NCBI RefSeq assembly: GCF_046845755.1
Contig: NZ_CP177357.1
Coordinates: 2,542,001 to 2,606,000 of the forward strand
Reading direction: 5' to 3'
Length of the DNA: 64,000 nt
Source: Rubrivirga sp046845755
GTDB lineage: Bacteria; Bacteroidota; Rhodothermia; Rhodothermales; Rubricoccaceae
The translations under genes were made by a program, and so were the position numbers. Below are positions 25,144-33,141 of the stretch, one piece after another. Each line of letters begins with the position of its first letter. Within the stretch, counting starts at the first letter, position 1. The notes under the pieces were generated by a model, which saw only the letters and a list, made by a program, of their open reading frames with translations, searched no databases and was not told the origin of the DNA.

Positions 25144-25863
25144 TCAGGTGAGGCGGGTGCGGGGCTGGACGGGCAGGCGGCCCAGCCAGTAGAGCACCAA
25201 GATCGCACCCGTGACCATCCCGCCGAGGTGCGCAAAGTGGGCCACCCCCGCCTGCACCGCCGTGAACCCGGCGAACAGGCTGAAGGCGGCGTACCCGAGC
25301 ACGAACCACTTGGCCGGGATCGGCACGGGGAAGAACAGCAGGAAGATCGGCGAGTTGGGGTGGAGCAGCCCGAACGCAGCCATCACGCCGAGCACGCCGC
25401 CCGAGGCCCCGAGCGTCGGGACCGGGATGCCGACGTCGGGGCCGCCCGTCAAGAAGGGCCACGAGGTGACGGCCACCTGGAGCACGCTCGCGCCCAGCAC
25501 GCACGCGAGGTAGAACCACAGGAACCGCTTCGTCCCCAGCTGGCGCTCGATGGTGCCCCCAAACATCCACAGCCCGAACATGTTGAACGCGATGTGGCCG
25601 AACCCGCCGTGCAGAAACGCGCTCGTGACGAGCTGCCACGGCTGGAACGACCCGAACGCGACGACGCCGTCGGCGAACCGGATGGCCTCGGGCCCGCCGA
25701 TCGGCCACAGCGCAAACCACATCTCGACGGCCGAGAACGGCGCGCCGGAGCGCGCCTGGAAGATCATCTGCGCCAGGTACGCCAGCCCATTCAGGATGAG
25801 CAGGTTCTTGACGACGGGCGGGAAGAGCCCAAAGCTCGACGGGGGACGATACGCGTTCTGCAC
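25144..25863 (-). CDS. Rhomboid-family intramembrane serine protease
   Basis: 239 residues from GTG at 25863 (VQNAYRPPSSFGL), which matches the short N-terminus of Bacteroidota rhomboids better than the upstream ATG at 25971. Six to seven helices. Catalytic Ser154 is in GASGGVLG and His212 in AHLGGM. HGGFGHIAFNM (85-95) is the oxyanion-stabilising HxxxxHxxxN stretch. It cleaves membrane-embedded substrates. It is the first of three tightly spaced genes with the dead rhomboid and the EEP-family protein. The upstream gap carries repeats rather than a recognised promoter. Confidence 0.93.
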   Translation of the reverse strand: MQNAYRPPSSFGLFPPVVKNLLILNGLAYLAQMIFQARSGAPFSAVEMWFALWPIGGPEAIRFADGVVAFGSFQPWQLVTSAFLHGGFGHIAFNMFGLWMFGGTIERQLGTKRFLWFYLACVLGASVLQVAVTSWPFLTGGPDVGIPVPTLGASGGVLGVMAAFGLLHPNSPIFLLFFPVPIPAKWFVLGYAAFSLFAGFTAVQAGVAHFAHLGGMVTGAILVLYWLGRLPVQPRTRLT

Positions 25864-25972
25864 AGACGGCCAGCGGGTGGGGGCCGCGAACGGGGTGCCG
25901 TCGCCGAAGTTGCGGGAGACGCCGCGGAGAGCCCGTGCGCACGATCGGCTCACGCACGCCACCGCCCCCACG

Positions 25973-26014
25973 CTGGCTCACAGCCTTGGGGCCGGCCCCA
26001 AGGCTGCGAGCCAG
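25973..26014. repeat. 42-bp near-perfect inverted repeat
   Basis: The arms are 21 bp with a single mismatch and no loop; the inner 26 bp (25981-26006) are a perfect palindrome centred on GGCCGGCC. It lies 110 nt upstream of the rhomboid operon, in the 543-nt gap 25864-26406. Shortly after it, GGATCCATAC at 26033-26042 matches the outer edge of the GIY-YIG-associated repeat and may be a relic of one. Confidence 0.85.
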
Positions 26015-26079
26015 CTACGGAGTCGCGACGGTGGATCCATACGTCGTGGCGGCGCGAGGAGGCTCGGCCCTCGATACGG

Positions 26080-26180
26080 CGTCCCCTCTCCCGGCCGGGA
26101 GAGGGACAGGGTGAGGGCGTCGGTCTGGCAGAGGCTCTGACGGTCGCCCTCGCCCGCCCCTCCCGTCCGGGAGGGGAGGC
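26080..26180. repeat. Composite double-hairpin repeat (copy 1)
   Basis: The first module is GCGTCCCCTCTCCC with its inverse GGGAGAGGGACAGGGTGAGGG; 26084-26105 is a perfect 22-bp palindrome. The second module, 26157-26179, is CCCCTCCCG-TC-CGGGAGGGGAGG. The two are about 50 bp apart, joined by GTCGCCCTC. The same order recurs at 47350-47475 and, diverged, at 47160-47315. The remaining sequence of gap 25864-26406 holds no recognised gene. Confidence 0.8.
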
Positions 26181-26406
26181 CAACGCCGGCCTTGCCGCGT
26201 CTCAACGGTCGGTCTCGCACGGATAGAGCGACGGATACACACCGTATTCTGGACAGGAGAGGACCTCGCGGGCCGGTCCGTGGACCTCGCGGCATCGGAT
26301 ATCCCCGAGAGCACCTGACACCTCAACCCCCGCCCGCATTTCCCGCGAAGCGGAGACCAGCGGCCCCGGGGCACCGTTTCTTGCCCCCGATCCCGCCTGG
26401 CGCCCC

Positions 26407-27210
26407 CTGCTGCTCCTTCTCTCCGACCTCCACCTCGGCCGAGGCTCCCGCGACGACACGCGGGCGGCCGAGCGCGACGCCGTCGCCCTGCTCCGGGCCC
26501 ACGAGGCGGACATCGTCGACGAGGGCGGGACGCTGGTGCTCCTCGGCGACGTCTACGACCAGTTTATCGAATACAAACACCTCGTCCCCAAGGCCGCGCC
26601 CCGGCTCGTGGGCCTGCTGGCGGAGTGGGCCGACGCCGGCGCCCGCGTCGTCTACGTGGTCGGCAACCGGGACCACTGGCACCTCGACTACTTCCAGGCC
26701 GACATCGGCGTGACCGTTGTGCCCGCATGGCAGGCGCGCCTGGGCGAACGGGCCCTGTATATTGCGCACGGCGACGGCCAGGGACGGCCCCACTCACTCG
26801 CCGACCGGCTCTCTCACCGCCTCCAGCCGCTCCTCCGAGCCCCGCTCATGGCCCGCCTCTACCGCATGGGGCTCCCCGGCGACACGGGCTATGCACTCGC
26901 CCGCGCCGTCGCCCGCCGCTTCGGCACCGACGGCGCCCCGGACGCCCCGACGGCGGCCGCCCTCGCCGACGCCGCCCGGCACCGCCTCGCCGACGGCGCC
27001 GACGTGGTCGCCTTCGGCCACAGCCACGCGACGGCGCTCGACGCCGGCCCCGCCGGCCTCTACCTGAACCCCGGCTACTGGTTCGGCGCCCGCACCTTCG
27101 CCACGCTCGACGCCGACGCCGCCCGCCTCGCGCGCTGGCGCGACGGCGCCGCCGAGACGCTCGCCACCGAATCGCTCGCGCCCCGTACCGCGGCGCCCGC
27201 CCTCTCCTGA
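26407..27210 (+). CDS. LpxH-like metallophosphoesterase (start codon unclear)
   Basis: About 267 residues. The calcineurin-like metal motifs are all present: SDLHLG (DxH), LLGDVYD (GDxxD), VGNRDHWH, IAHGDG and FGHSHA. The GNRD form is that of UDP-2,3-diacylglucosamine diphosphatase, so lipid A synthesis at the inner membrane is the best guess. Odd: no ATG, GTG or TTG lies in frame between the upstream stop (26224) and GTG 26536, which is inside the GDxxD region and would delete the first metal motif. I place the start at CTG 26407, directly before LLLLSDLHLG; ATT 26338 is the other option. A sequencing error or frameshift upstream would also explain it. It is 19 nt upstream of the PBP1A gene. 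Confidence 0.78.
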   Translation: MLLLLSDLHLGRGSRDDTRAAERDAVALLRAHEADIVDEGGTLVLLGDVYDQFIEYKHLVPKAAPRLVGLLAEWADAGARVVYVVGNRDHWHLDYFQADIGVTVVPAWQARLGERALYIAHGDGQGRPHSLADRLSHRLQPLLRAPLMARLYRMGLPGDTGYALARAVARRFGTDGAPDAPTAAALADAARHRLADGADVVAFGHSHATALDAGPAGLYLNPGYWFGARTFATLDADAARLARWRDGAAETLATESLAPRTAAPALS

Positions 27211-27229
27211 GACCGCCCCCCCCGGCTCC

Positions 27230-29908
27230 ATGGACGACCCCACGACGTTCTCCGACGACGACCTCGCCGACTTTTTCGGCTCGCCCGACGCCCGCCACGC
27301 CGCGCTCGACGCCCGGCGCGAGACGCTGAGCGGCGAGGACGCCGAGCTCGGCGCCTTTTTCGGCTCGCCCGACGCCCGCGGCGACGGCGCCAGCCGCGAC
27401 GCCCGGCTCGTCGAGCCGACCGGCCCCTCCGCCCCCCCGCCGCCGACCGGGCCCGAGGCCGAGCGCCGCCGCCGCGTCGGCCGCGCGCTCGCCGTCGTGC
27501 TCGGGCTCGTCGGGCTCGGCGTGTTCGCCGGGCTCGGCGTCGTCGCCTACCTCAGCCAGGAGCTCCCGTCGTTCGAGCAGATCGAGAACCCGCGCAACCT
27601 GCTGGCGACCCAGGTCCTGACCGCCGACGGCGTCGAGCTGGCGCGGTACTACGACGGCGAGAACCGGACCTGGGTGGGGCTCGACGAGATGAGCGTCCAC
27701 GTCCCCAACGCGCTCATCGCCACCGAAGACCGGCGATTCGACGAGCACTGGGGCGTCGACATGTACGCCATCGGCGCCATCATCAAGGACTTCGCGACGG
27801 GCCGCGGCGCGCGCGGCGCGTCCACGATCACGATGCAGCTGGCGCGCAACCTCTACCGCGACGCGACCGGCTACCGGATCGGCGAGCGGTCGGTCGTCCG
27901 CAAGGCCAAGGAGATCCTGATCGCCGTCCGCATCGAGCGGACCTACACCAAGCCCGAAATCCTGGAGGCCTACCTCAACACGGTCCCGTTCCTCTACAAC
28001 GCCTACGGCATCGAGGCCGCGTCCCAGACGTTCTTCTCGAAGCCCGCCGCCGACCTCGACCCGAATGAGGCCGCCACGCTCGTCGGCATGCTGGCGGCCA
28101 ACAGCCGCTACAACCCCTGCCTGGCGCCGGACGGCACCTCCGCCGAGTGCCTCGACGCCGACGGCGAGGTGTTGACGGTGAGCCAGAACCAGGCCGCCAT
28201 CGACCGCCGCAACGTGGTCCTGACGAACATGCTGGGCGCGGGCGTGCTCGACCAGGCCGCCTACGCCGAGGCGCGCGAGGCCCCCATCCAGATCGCCTTC
28301 GACGTCTACAGCCACGAGGACAACCTCGCCCCCCACTTTGCCGAGGTGCTGCGCATGTGGTTCCGGGAGTGGGCCGAGGCCAACGACTACGACCCCTACA
28401 AGGACGGGCTCGTCATCCGGACGACCATCGACAGCCGGATGCAGGCGCTCGCGTCGCAAGCCGTCGCCGAGCAGATGGACCTCCTGCAGGACAAGGTCAA
28501 CCGCGGCTGGGGCTCGGCCTCGAACCCGTTCGGCTACTGGTGGAGCCGGAATGCCGCCGTCGTCGACGAGTACATCGGCCAGACCGACCGCTACCGCTCG
28601 CTCGTCGCGGGCGACCTCTCCGCCGAGGCCGCCGTCGCCCAGCTCCGCCGCGACGGCGTCTTCATGGACTCGCTCAAGACCGCCCGGACGCGGCTGGAGG
28701 CCGGCCTCATCGCGATGGACCCGCAGTCGGGCCAGGTCAAGGCCTGGGTCGGCGGCCGCAACTTCGTCGTCAACAAGTACGACCACGGCGGGCAGGCGCG
28801 GCGCCAGCCGGGCTCGACGTTCAAGCTCTTCGTCTACACGACGGCCTTCGACAACGGATACTCCCCGCAGTCGGGCGTCTTCGACAGCCCCTTCAAGTGG
28901 GGCGACTGGGCGCCGAAGAACTCGGGCAACAGCTACGCCGGCTACACGACGCTGGCGGAGGGCCTGCGGTCGTCGCGCAACGTTGTCGCGGCCCGGATCA
29001 CCAAGCACTTCGGGACCGCCGAGGTCGCCCGGACGGCGTACCAGCTCGGTATCCGGACGCGGCTCGAGCTCCCCGAATTCGACGCCGAGACGTGCCCGCC
29101 CTTCGAGGCCCGCAAGAACGACTGTTACGCGCGGTCGATCGGGCTCGGCACCCAGGACCTCTCGCTGCTCGAGATGGTGACGGCGTACGCGACCGTCGCC
29201 AACTACGGCGTCTACCACGGCCCGACGCTCGAGGAGAACGGCCCCCAGAACACGGACATCCCGCCCCACATCGTCCTCGCCGTCGACCGCATCGAGGACC
29301 GCTACGGCAACGTCATCGCCGACTTCACGCCGGTCGCGCGCGAGGTGCTCAACCCGTCGACGGCGTACACGACGTTCGACGCCATGCGCGCGGTCGTCCG
29401 CGCCGGCACGGGCCGCGGGCTCGGCAGCTTCCGCGGCGTCGGCGCGCTCGACGTGGCCGGCAAGACCGGCACCACGCAGGAGAACGCCGACGGCTGGTTT
29501 ATCGGCATGACGCCCGAGCTCGTCGTCGGCTCGTGGACCGGCTTCGACGACCGCCGCATCACCTACCCCTCGACGAGCATCGGCCAGGGCGGCCGGACGG
29601 GACTCATGAACGTCGGCGCCTTCCTCTCGAAGCTCCAGACCGAGGGCCCCGACGACATCCAGCTCGACGCCGACCGTCAGCTCGAGCGCCCCGACAACTA
29701 CCAGCCGCCCACGCGCCGCAGCCGCATCGGCGACGCGGGCTACTGGCCTGGCGACTCCCGCTCCCGGCGCTCCGGCGGCACCCGCAGCCGCAACAGCTCC
29801 GATGCCGACCGCCCGGCGCGCGAGATCCTGGACGGCTTCCGCGAGCGCGAGCAGGCCCAGCCCCGCCCGCCGACGCAGGGCGGCTCCGGCGGCCGCATCG
29901 GCTGGTAA
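27230..29908 (+). CDS. Class A penicillin-binding protein 1A (transglycosylase/transpeptidase)
   Basis: 892 residues. A cytoplasmic N-terminal tail of about 80 residues carries the octamer FFGSPDAR twice (15-22 and 43-50). A membrane helix follows (about 84-106), then the GT51 glycosyltransferase (IATEDRRFDEHWGVD near 164-178 with the catalytic Glu; GASTITMQLARN). The transpeptidase domain has the nucleophile in GSTFK (about 527), SSRN (about 581) and KTGTT (about 744). It polymerises and cross-links peptidoglycan. The C-terminus is Arg/Ser-rich and disordered. It follows the LpxH-like gene by 19 nt, and both are envelope genes. Confidence 0.96.
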   Translation: MDDPTTFSDDDLADFFGSPDARHAALDARRETLSGEDAELGAFFGSPDARGDGASRDARLVEPTGPSAPPPPTGPEAERRRRVGRALAVVLGLVGLGVFAGLGVVAYLSQELPSFEQIENPRNLLATQVLTADGVELARYYDGENRTWVGLDEMSVHVPNALIATEDRRFDEHWGVDMYAIGAIIKDFATGRGARGASTITMQLARNLYRDATGYRIGERSVVRKAKEILIAVRIERTYTKPEILEAYLNTVPFLYNAYGIEAASQTFFSKPAADLDPNEAATLVGMLAANSRYNPCLAPDGTSAECLDADGEVLTVSQNQAAIDRRNVVLTNMLGAGVLDQAAYAEAREAPIQIAFDVYSHEDNLAPHFAEVLRMWFREWAEANDYDPYKDGLVIRTTIDSRMQALASQAVAEQMDLLQDKVNRGWGSASNPFGYWWSRNAAVVDEYIGQTDRYRSLVAGDLSAEAAVAQLRRDGVFMDSLKTARTRLEAGLIAMDPQSGQVKAWVGGRNFVVNKYDHGGQARRQPGSTFKLFVYTTAFDNGYSPQSGVFDSPFKWGDWAPKNSGNSYAGYTTLAEGLRSSRNVVAARITKHFGTAEVARTAYQLGIRTRLELPEFDAETCPPFEARKNDCYARSIGLGTQDLSLLEMVTAYATVANYGVYHGPTLEENGPQNTDIPPHIVLAVDRIEDRYGNVIADFTPVAREVLNPSTAYTTFDAMRAVVRAGTGRGLGSFRGVGALDVAGKTGTTQENADGWFIGMTPELVVGSWTGFDDRRITYPSTSIGQGGRTGLMNVGAFLSKLQTEGPDDIQLDADRQLERPDNYQPPTRRSRIGDAGYWPGDSRSRRSGGTRSRNSSDADRPAREILDGFREREQAQPRPPTQGGSGGRIGW

Positions 29909-29910
29909 TG

Positions 29911-29985
29911 GCGAGAGGGATGGAGGGGCGGGATTCGGGATGAGCACCCCCCGCATCCCTCCGCCCCGCATCCCCCATCCCTCCC
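29911..29985. repeat. Intergenic repeat, GGATTCGGGATG family (copy 2 of 3)
   Basis: It fills the 78-nt gap between the PBP1A stop and the SbcD-like start. It shares GGCGGGATTCGGGATG and GCATCCCTCCGCCCC with copy 1 (9187-9267). The halves are partly complementary. Confidence 0.75.
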
Positions 29986-29986
29986 C

Positions 29987-31255
29987 ATGAAAATCCTCCA
30001 CTGCGCCGACCTCCACCTCGGCTACGAGACGCACGGGCGGCTCGACCCGGCGACCGGCCTCAACACGCGCCTCCTCGACTTCCGCCGCTCGTTCGACGTG
30101 CTCGTCCAGCACGCGATCGCCCAGGACGTCGACCTGTTCCTGTTCGCCGGCGACGCGTACCGGACCGCCGACCCGACGCCGACCCAGCAGCGCCAGTTTG
30201 CCGAGGCGCTCCGCCCGATCGCCGAGGCCGGCATCCCGGTTGCCATGATCGTCGGCAACCACGACCACCCCGTCAGCTTCGGGAAGGCCTCGTCGATCGA
30301 CATCTTCGGCGTGCTCGACGGCCGCGTCGACGTGTTCACCCAGCCGACGTTCCGGGCCGCGAGCGAGCCCGACGGCCCGATCCAGACCAAGTCCGGCCCG
30401 CTCCAGCTCATCGCGCTGCCGTGGCCGATCCGGTCCAAGATCCTGGCCCGCGACGAGTACCGCGGCAAGACGCCGCACGAGATCCGCGAGACGATCGAGA
30501 CCTACTACACGGCGTTCGTCAAGACGTGCGCGGAGGCCGCCGACCCGGCCGTGCCGCTCCTGGTCTGCGCGCACCTCACCGTGCAGGGCTCCGAGCTGAG
30601 CGGCAGCGAGCGCGCCAGCCTGATCGCGCACGAGCCCACGTTCACCGTCGCCCAGCTGGCGCCGCCCGGCGTCGACTACGTGGCGCTCGGCCACATCCAC
30701 CGGTTCCAGGACCGCAACGCCGAGGCGTTCGCGCGCGGCGACGGCCCGCCGGTCGTCTACAGCTCGTCCATCGAGCGGATCTCGTTCAAGGAGCACGACG
30801 CCGAGAAGGGCTTCGTGATCGTCGACATCGACCCCGCCGGGGAGCCCGGGCGGCGGACGGCGTTCGAGTTCGTCGCCACCCCGGCCCGACGGTTCGTGCC
30901 CATCCAGGTCGACGCGACGGAGGCGCCCGACCCGACGGCCGCCGTGCTCGCGGCGATCGCGCGGCACGACATCGCCGACGCCGTGGTCCGCGTCCGGTAC
31001 CGGATCGGCGAGGAGCAGCCGGCCGTCGACGAGGCCGCCGTCCGCGCCGCGCTCGCGCCCGCCGACACGGTCGCGGCCATCGAGCGCGAGCTCGACGCCG
31101 TCGAGCGCCGCCAGCGGACCGTCGTCCGCCGCGACACCTCGATCGGCGAGGCCGTCTCGCGCTACGTCGACCAGCACGAGACGCTGGCAAAGGTCAAGGA
31201 CGACCTGGTGGCCGCCGCGCTCGAGCTCGAGCGCGAGCTGGACGAGGCGGGCTAG
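29987..31255 (+). CDS. sbcD: SbcD-like DNA repair exonuclease (Mre11 family)
   Basis: 422 residues. The Mre11/SbcD phosphoesterase motifs are in order: HCADLHLG, FAGDAYRTADPTPTQQ, IVGNHDHPVSFG, VCAHLTVQG and ALGHIHRFQ. This gives the two-metal nuclease centre. The capping domain (about 285-345) and a helical C-terminus (AKVKDDLVAAALELERELDE) that would contact SbcC follow. Family role: with SbcC, opens hairpins and processes DNA ends. No sbcC gene lies beside it; the next gene, ispE, is convergent. The many hairpin repeats in this genome make such a nuclease relevant, though that link is only inference. Confidence 0.88.
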   Translation: MKILHCADLHLGYETHGRLDPATGLNTRLLDFRRSFDVLVQHAIAQDVDLFLFAGDAYRTADPTPTQQRQFAEALRPIAEAGIPVAMIVGNHDHPVSFGKASSIDIFGVLDGRVDVFTQPTFRAASEPDGPIQTKSGPLQLIALPWPIRSKILARDEYRGKTPHEIRETIETYYTAFVKTCAEAADPAVPLLVCAHLTVQGSELSGSERASLIAHEPTFTVAQLAPPGVDYVALGHIHRFQDRNAEAFARGDGPPVVYSSSIERISFKEHDAEKGFVIVDIDPAGEPGRRTAFEFVATPARRFVPIQVDATEAPDPTAAVLAAIARHDIADAVVRVRYRIGEEQPAVDEAAVRAALAPADTVAAIERELDAVERRQRTVVRRDTSIGEAVSRYVDQHETLAKVKDDLVAAALELERELDEAG

Positions 31256-31315
31256 CGCGCGCGGGACCGAGGGCCATCCGCAGGCGCGGCGGACCTGTCC
31301 GGATATCCGCGTGCG

Positions 31316-32167
31316 CTATTCGGCCGCCGGCTCCAGCCAGACCCGCGTTGAGGCCATGAGCGTCTTGCGGGCCGCGACGGCGACGGCCGGGTCCTCGAAC
31401 ACGCCCACGACCGCCGACCCCGTGCCCGACAAGACCGTGTGGTCCGCCCCGGCGTCCTCCAGCCGATCGCGCGTGGTGGCCACGATCGGGAAAGCGGCCT
31501 CGACGGACGGCTGGAAGTCATTCGTGACCTCGGCCCGCCACCGGTTGATGTCGCCCGAGGTCACGGCCGCCGCGAGGTCGGGGCGGTCGCGGTCGTCGGG
31601 CGTGACGCCGGTGAAGGCCTGGGCCGTCGAGACGTGGGCGTAGGGCACGGCCACGACGAGGGAGAACGGGCACCGCCACGGCGCGCCGTCGGCGCCGAGG
31701 AGCGGCGTCAGCGCCTCGCCCCGGCCGGTCGCTGCCGACGGGACGGGGTCGAGAAAGAACGGCACGTCGGAGCCGAGGTCGAGCGCGAGCGCACGGAGGA
31801 CGTCGTCGGGGACCTGGAGCCGCCACAGCTCGGTGAGGACGCGGAGCGCAGCGGCGGCGTCGGACGAGCCGCCCCCGAGCCCGGCCCCGTAGGGCACCCG
31901 CTTCGACAGGTGGATCTGCGCGCCGAGCCGGGCGTCGCCCGCCCACACGCGGAGCGCCATCGCCGCGCGGACGATCAGGTTCGAGGGGTCGGTCTTGAGC
32001 GCCGGGTCGTCGGTCGCCAGCGCCAGCCGCCGCGCCGGGCCGGCCGAAACGGTGTCGGCCCAGCCGATCGGCTGGAAGACCGTCGCCAGGTCGTGGTAGC
32101 CATCGGGCCGCCTGCGCAGGACGTGGAGCCCGAGGTTGACCTTGGCGGGGGCGGACTGGACGGGCAC
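31316..32167 (-). CDS. ispE: 4-diphosphocytidyl-2-C-methyl-D-erythritol kinase
   Basis: 283 residues from GTG at 32167 (VPVQSAPAKVNLGLHV), the standard N-terminus of the family; longer in-frame starts lie inside the neighbouring methyltransferase gene. The GHMP kinase ATP motif VPYGAGLGGGSSDAAAA and the third motif LSGTGSAVVGVF are present. The substrate-binding Lys is in SAPAKVNLGL. It phosphorylates CDP-methylerythritol in the MEP pathway. It has an extra C-terminal VWLEPAAE tail of little note. It is downstream of the FkbM gene on the same strand, with a probable promoter box of its own. Confidence 0.96.
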   Translation of the reverse strand: MPVQSAPAKVNLGLHVLRRRPDGYHDLATVFQPIGWADTVSAGPARRLALATDDPALKTDPSNLIVRAAMALRVWAGDARLGAQIHLSKRVPYGAGLGGGSSDAAAALRVLTELWRLQVPDDVLRALALDLGSDVPFFLDPVPSAATGRGEALTPLLGADGAPWRCPFSLVVAVPYAHVSTAQAFTGVTPDDRDRPDLAAAVTSGDINRWRAEVTNDFQPSVEAAFPIVATTRDRLEDAGADHTVLSGTGSAVVGVFEDPAVAVAARKTLMASTRVWLEPAAE

Positions 32168-32214
32168 AGGTGGGGGCGAAAAGGCGGGGCAGTCTCGGAT
32201 CAGCGATGCGGCCC

Positions 32215-32222
32215 GGAACCTA
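32215..32222 (-). promoter_or_regulatory. TAnnTTCC box upstream of ispE
   Basis: TAGGTTCC, 47 nt before the GTG start. It fits the recurring -7-like motif of this window; no clear -33 TTG was found. Confidence 0.35.
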
Positions 32223-32274
32223 CCCCTGCGCCCTCCCGCGTGTCGGGGCCGGGCGGCTCCATCGCGCGGCGGCC

Positions 32275-32976
32275 CTAGGGCGTGTCGCGGAGAAAGAGGA
32301 CGTCGGCCTGGAGCCACTGCCGGGAGGGCCGCAGGACGAACGCGGGCGCGACGAAGGCGGGGACGAACCCCCGCTCGCGCATCGAGGCCATGACCGCCTC
32401 GGCCGGCGGCTCCCCGTCGTAGAGCGGCACGAACGAGAGCTCGAGCTGGACCGCGTCGATCCGCGCGAGCGACGCCTGCGCCCCGGCCAGCACGGCGCTC
32501 TCGTAGCCCTGGGCGTCCACCTTGAGCGCAACGCGCTCGCCGGGCCGGCACAGCTCGTCGAAGAGGTCGTCGAGGCGGAAGACGTCGACCTCCGTGGTGG
32601 CGTCGAACGACAGGAAGTCGGCCATCTCGCCCATCCGGTCCGACGGCGGCAGCAGCGAGCTGCTGGCGTCGTGGTTGGCGACGTGCATCGGCAGCCGGGC
32701 CGGCGCGGCGCCGAGCGCGTGGTTGCGGACGGCCCAGTCGGCGTCGGCGGCGGCGGCGGCGGAGAGCCGCGCGAACACGGCGGGGACCGGCTCGAACGAC
32801 ACGATCCGGCCGGCGAACCCCCGCTGGCGGAACGACGCCGCAAACTGGCCCTCGTTGGCCCCCACATCGAGCAGCACGTCCGGGGCGCGGCGAAGCAGGC
32901 GGTCGGCCGGGACGGGGATCACCTCGTACCCGACCCGGCGGAGCAGGTCGTGGGCACGGCCGATGGGGAGCTTCAT
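32275..32976 (-). CDS. FkbM-family methyltransferase
   Basis: 233 residues. The SAM-binding motif is VLLDVGANEGQFAASF (about 34-49) with FEPVPAVF after the second strand; VALKVDAQGYESAVLAGA is the FkbM-specific segment. Such enzymes O-methylate sugars or secondary metabolites. It is divergent from the polysaccharide export gene at 33142, so methylation of a cell-surface glycan is plausible, but ispE lies downstream and is unrelated. Confidence 0.9.
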   Translation of the reverse strand: MKLPIGRAHDLLRRVGYEVIPVPADRLLRRAPDVLLDVGANEGQFAASFRQRGFAGRIVSFEPVPAVFARLSAAAAADADWAVRNHALGAAPARLPMHVANHDASSSLLPPSDRMGEMADFLSFDATTEVDVFRLDDLFDELCRPGERVALKVDAQGYESAVLAGAQASLARIDAVQLELSFVPLYDGEPPAEAVMASMRERGFVPAFVAPAFVLRPSRQWLQADVLFLRDTP

Positions 32977-32995
32977 GGGGGGCAGGGAGGGCGCG

Positions 32996-33003
32996 GGAAG
33001 ATA
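32996..33003 (-). promoter_or_regulatory. TAnnTTCC box upstream of the FkbM gene
   Basis: TATCTTCC on the minus strand, 19 nt before the ATG, the same spacing as at several other genes here. Confidence 0.4.
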
Positions 33004-33095
33004 GACCGCCCCTGAGCGCTCTCCGGCGGCGCTGGCAGCGCCGGGCGCCGGCGTAGGGGGCTCCCGATTCCCTCTGGGCTTCGCAGACCGGACCG

Positions 33096-33103
33096 TACCT
33101 TCG
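33096..33103 (+). promoter_or_regulatory. TAnnTTCG box upstream of the polysaccharide operon
   Basis: TACCTTCG, 38 nt before the ATG at 33142, in the divergent gap with the FkbM gene. Likely the -7 element for the export/assembly operon. Confidence 0.45.
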
Positions 33104-33141
33104 GCGACGGTTGCTACGCCCGCTCTCCCTCCGGCACCCCC

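Noticed and set aside
24245..25981. A double rhomboid protein of 578 residues
   Set aside because: The first half is an out-of-frame reading of the active rhomboid gene; the second gene has its own GTG at 25138.
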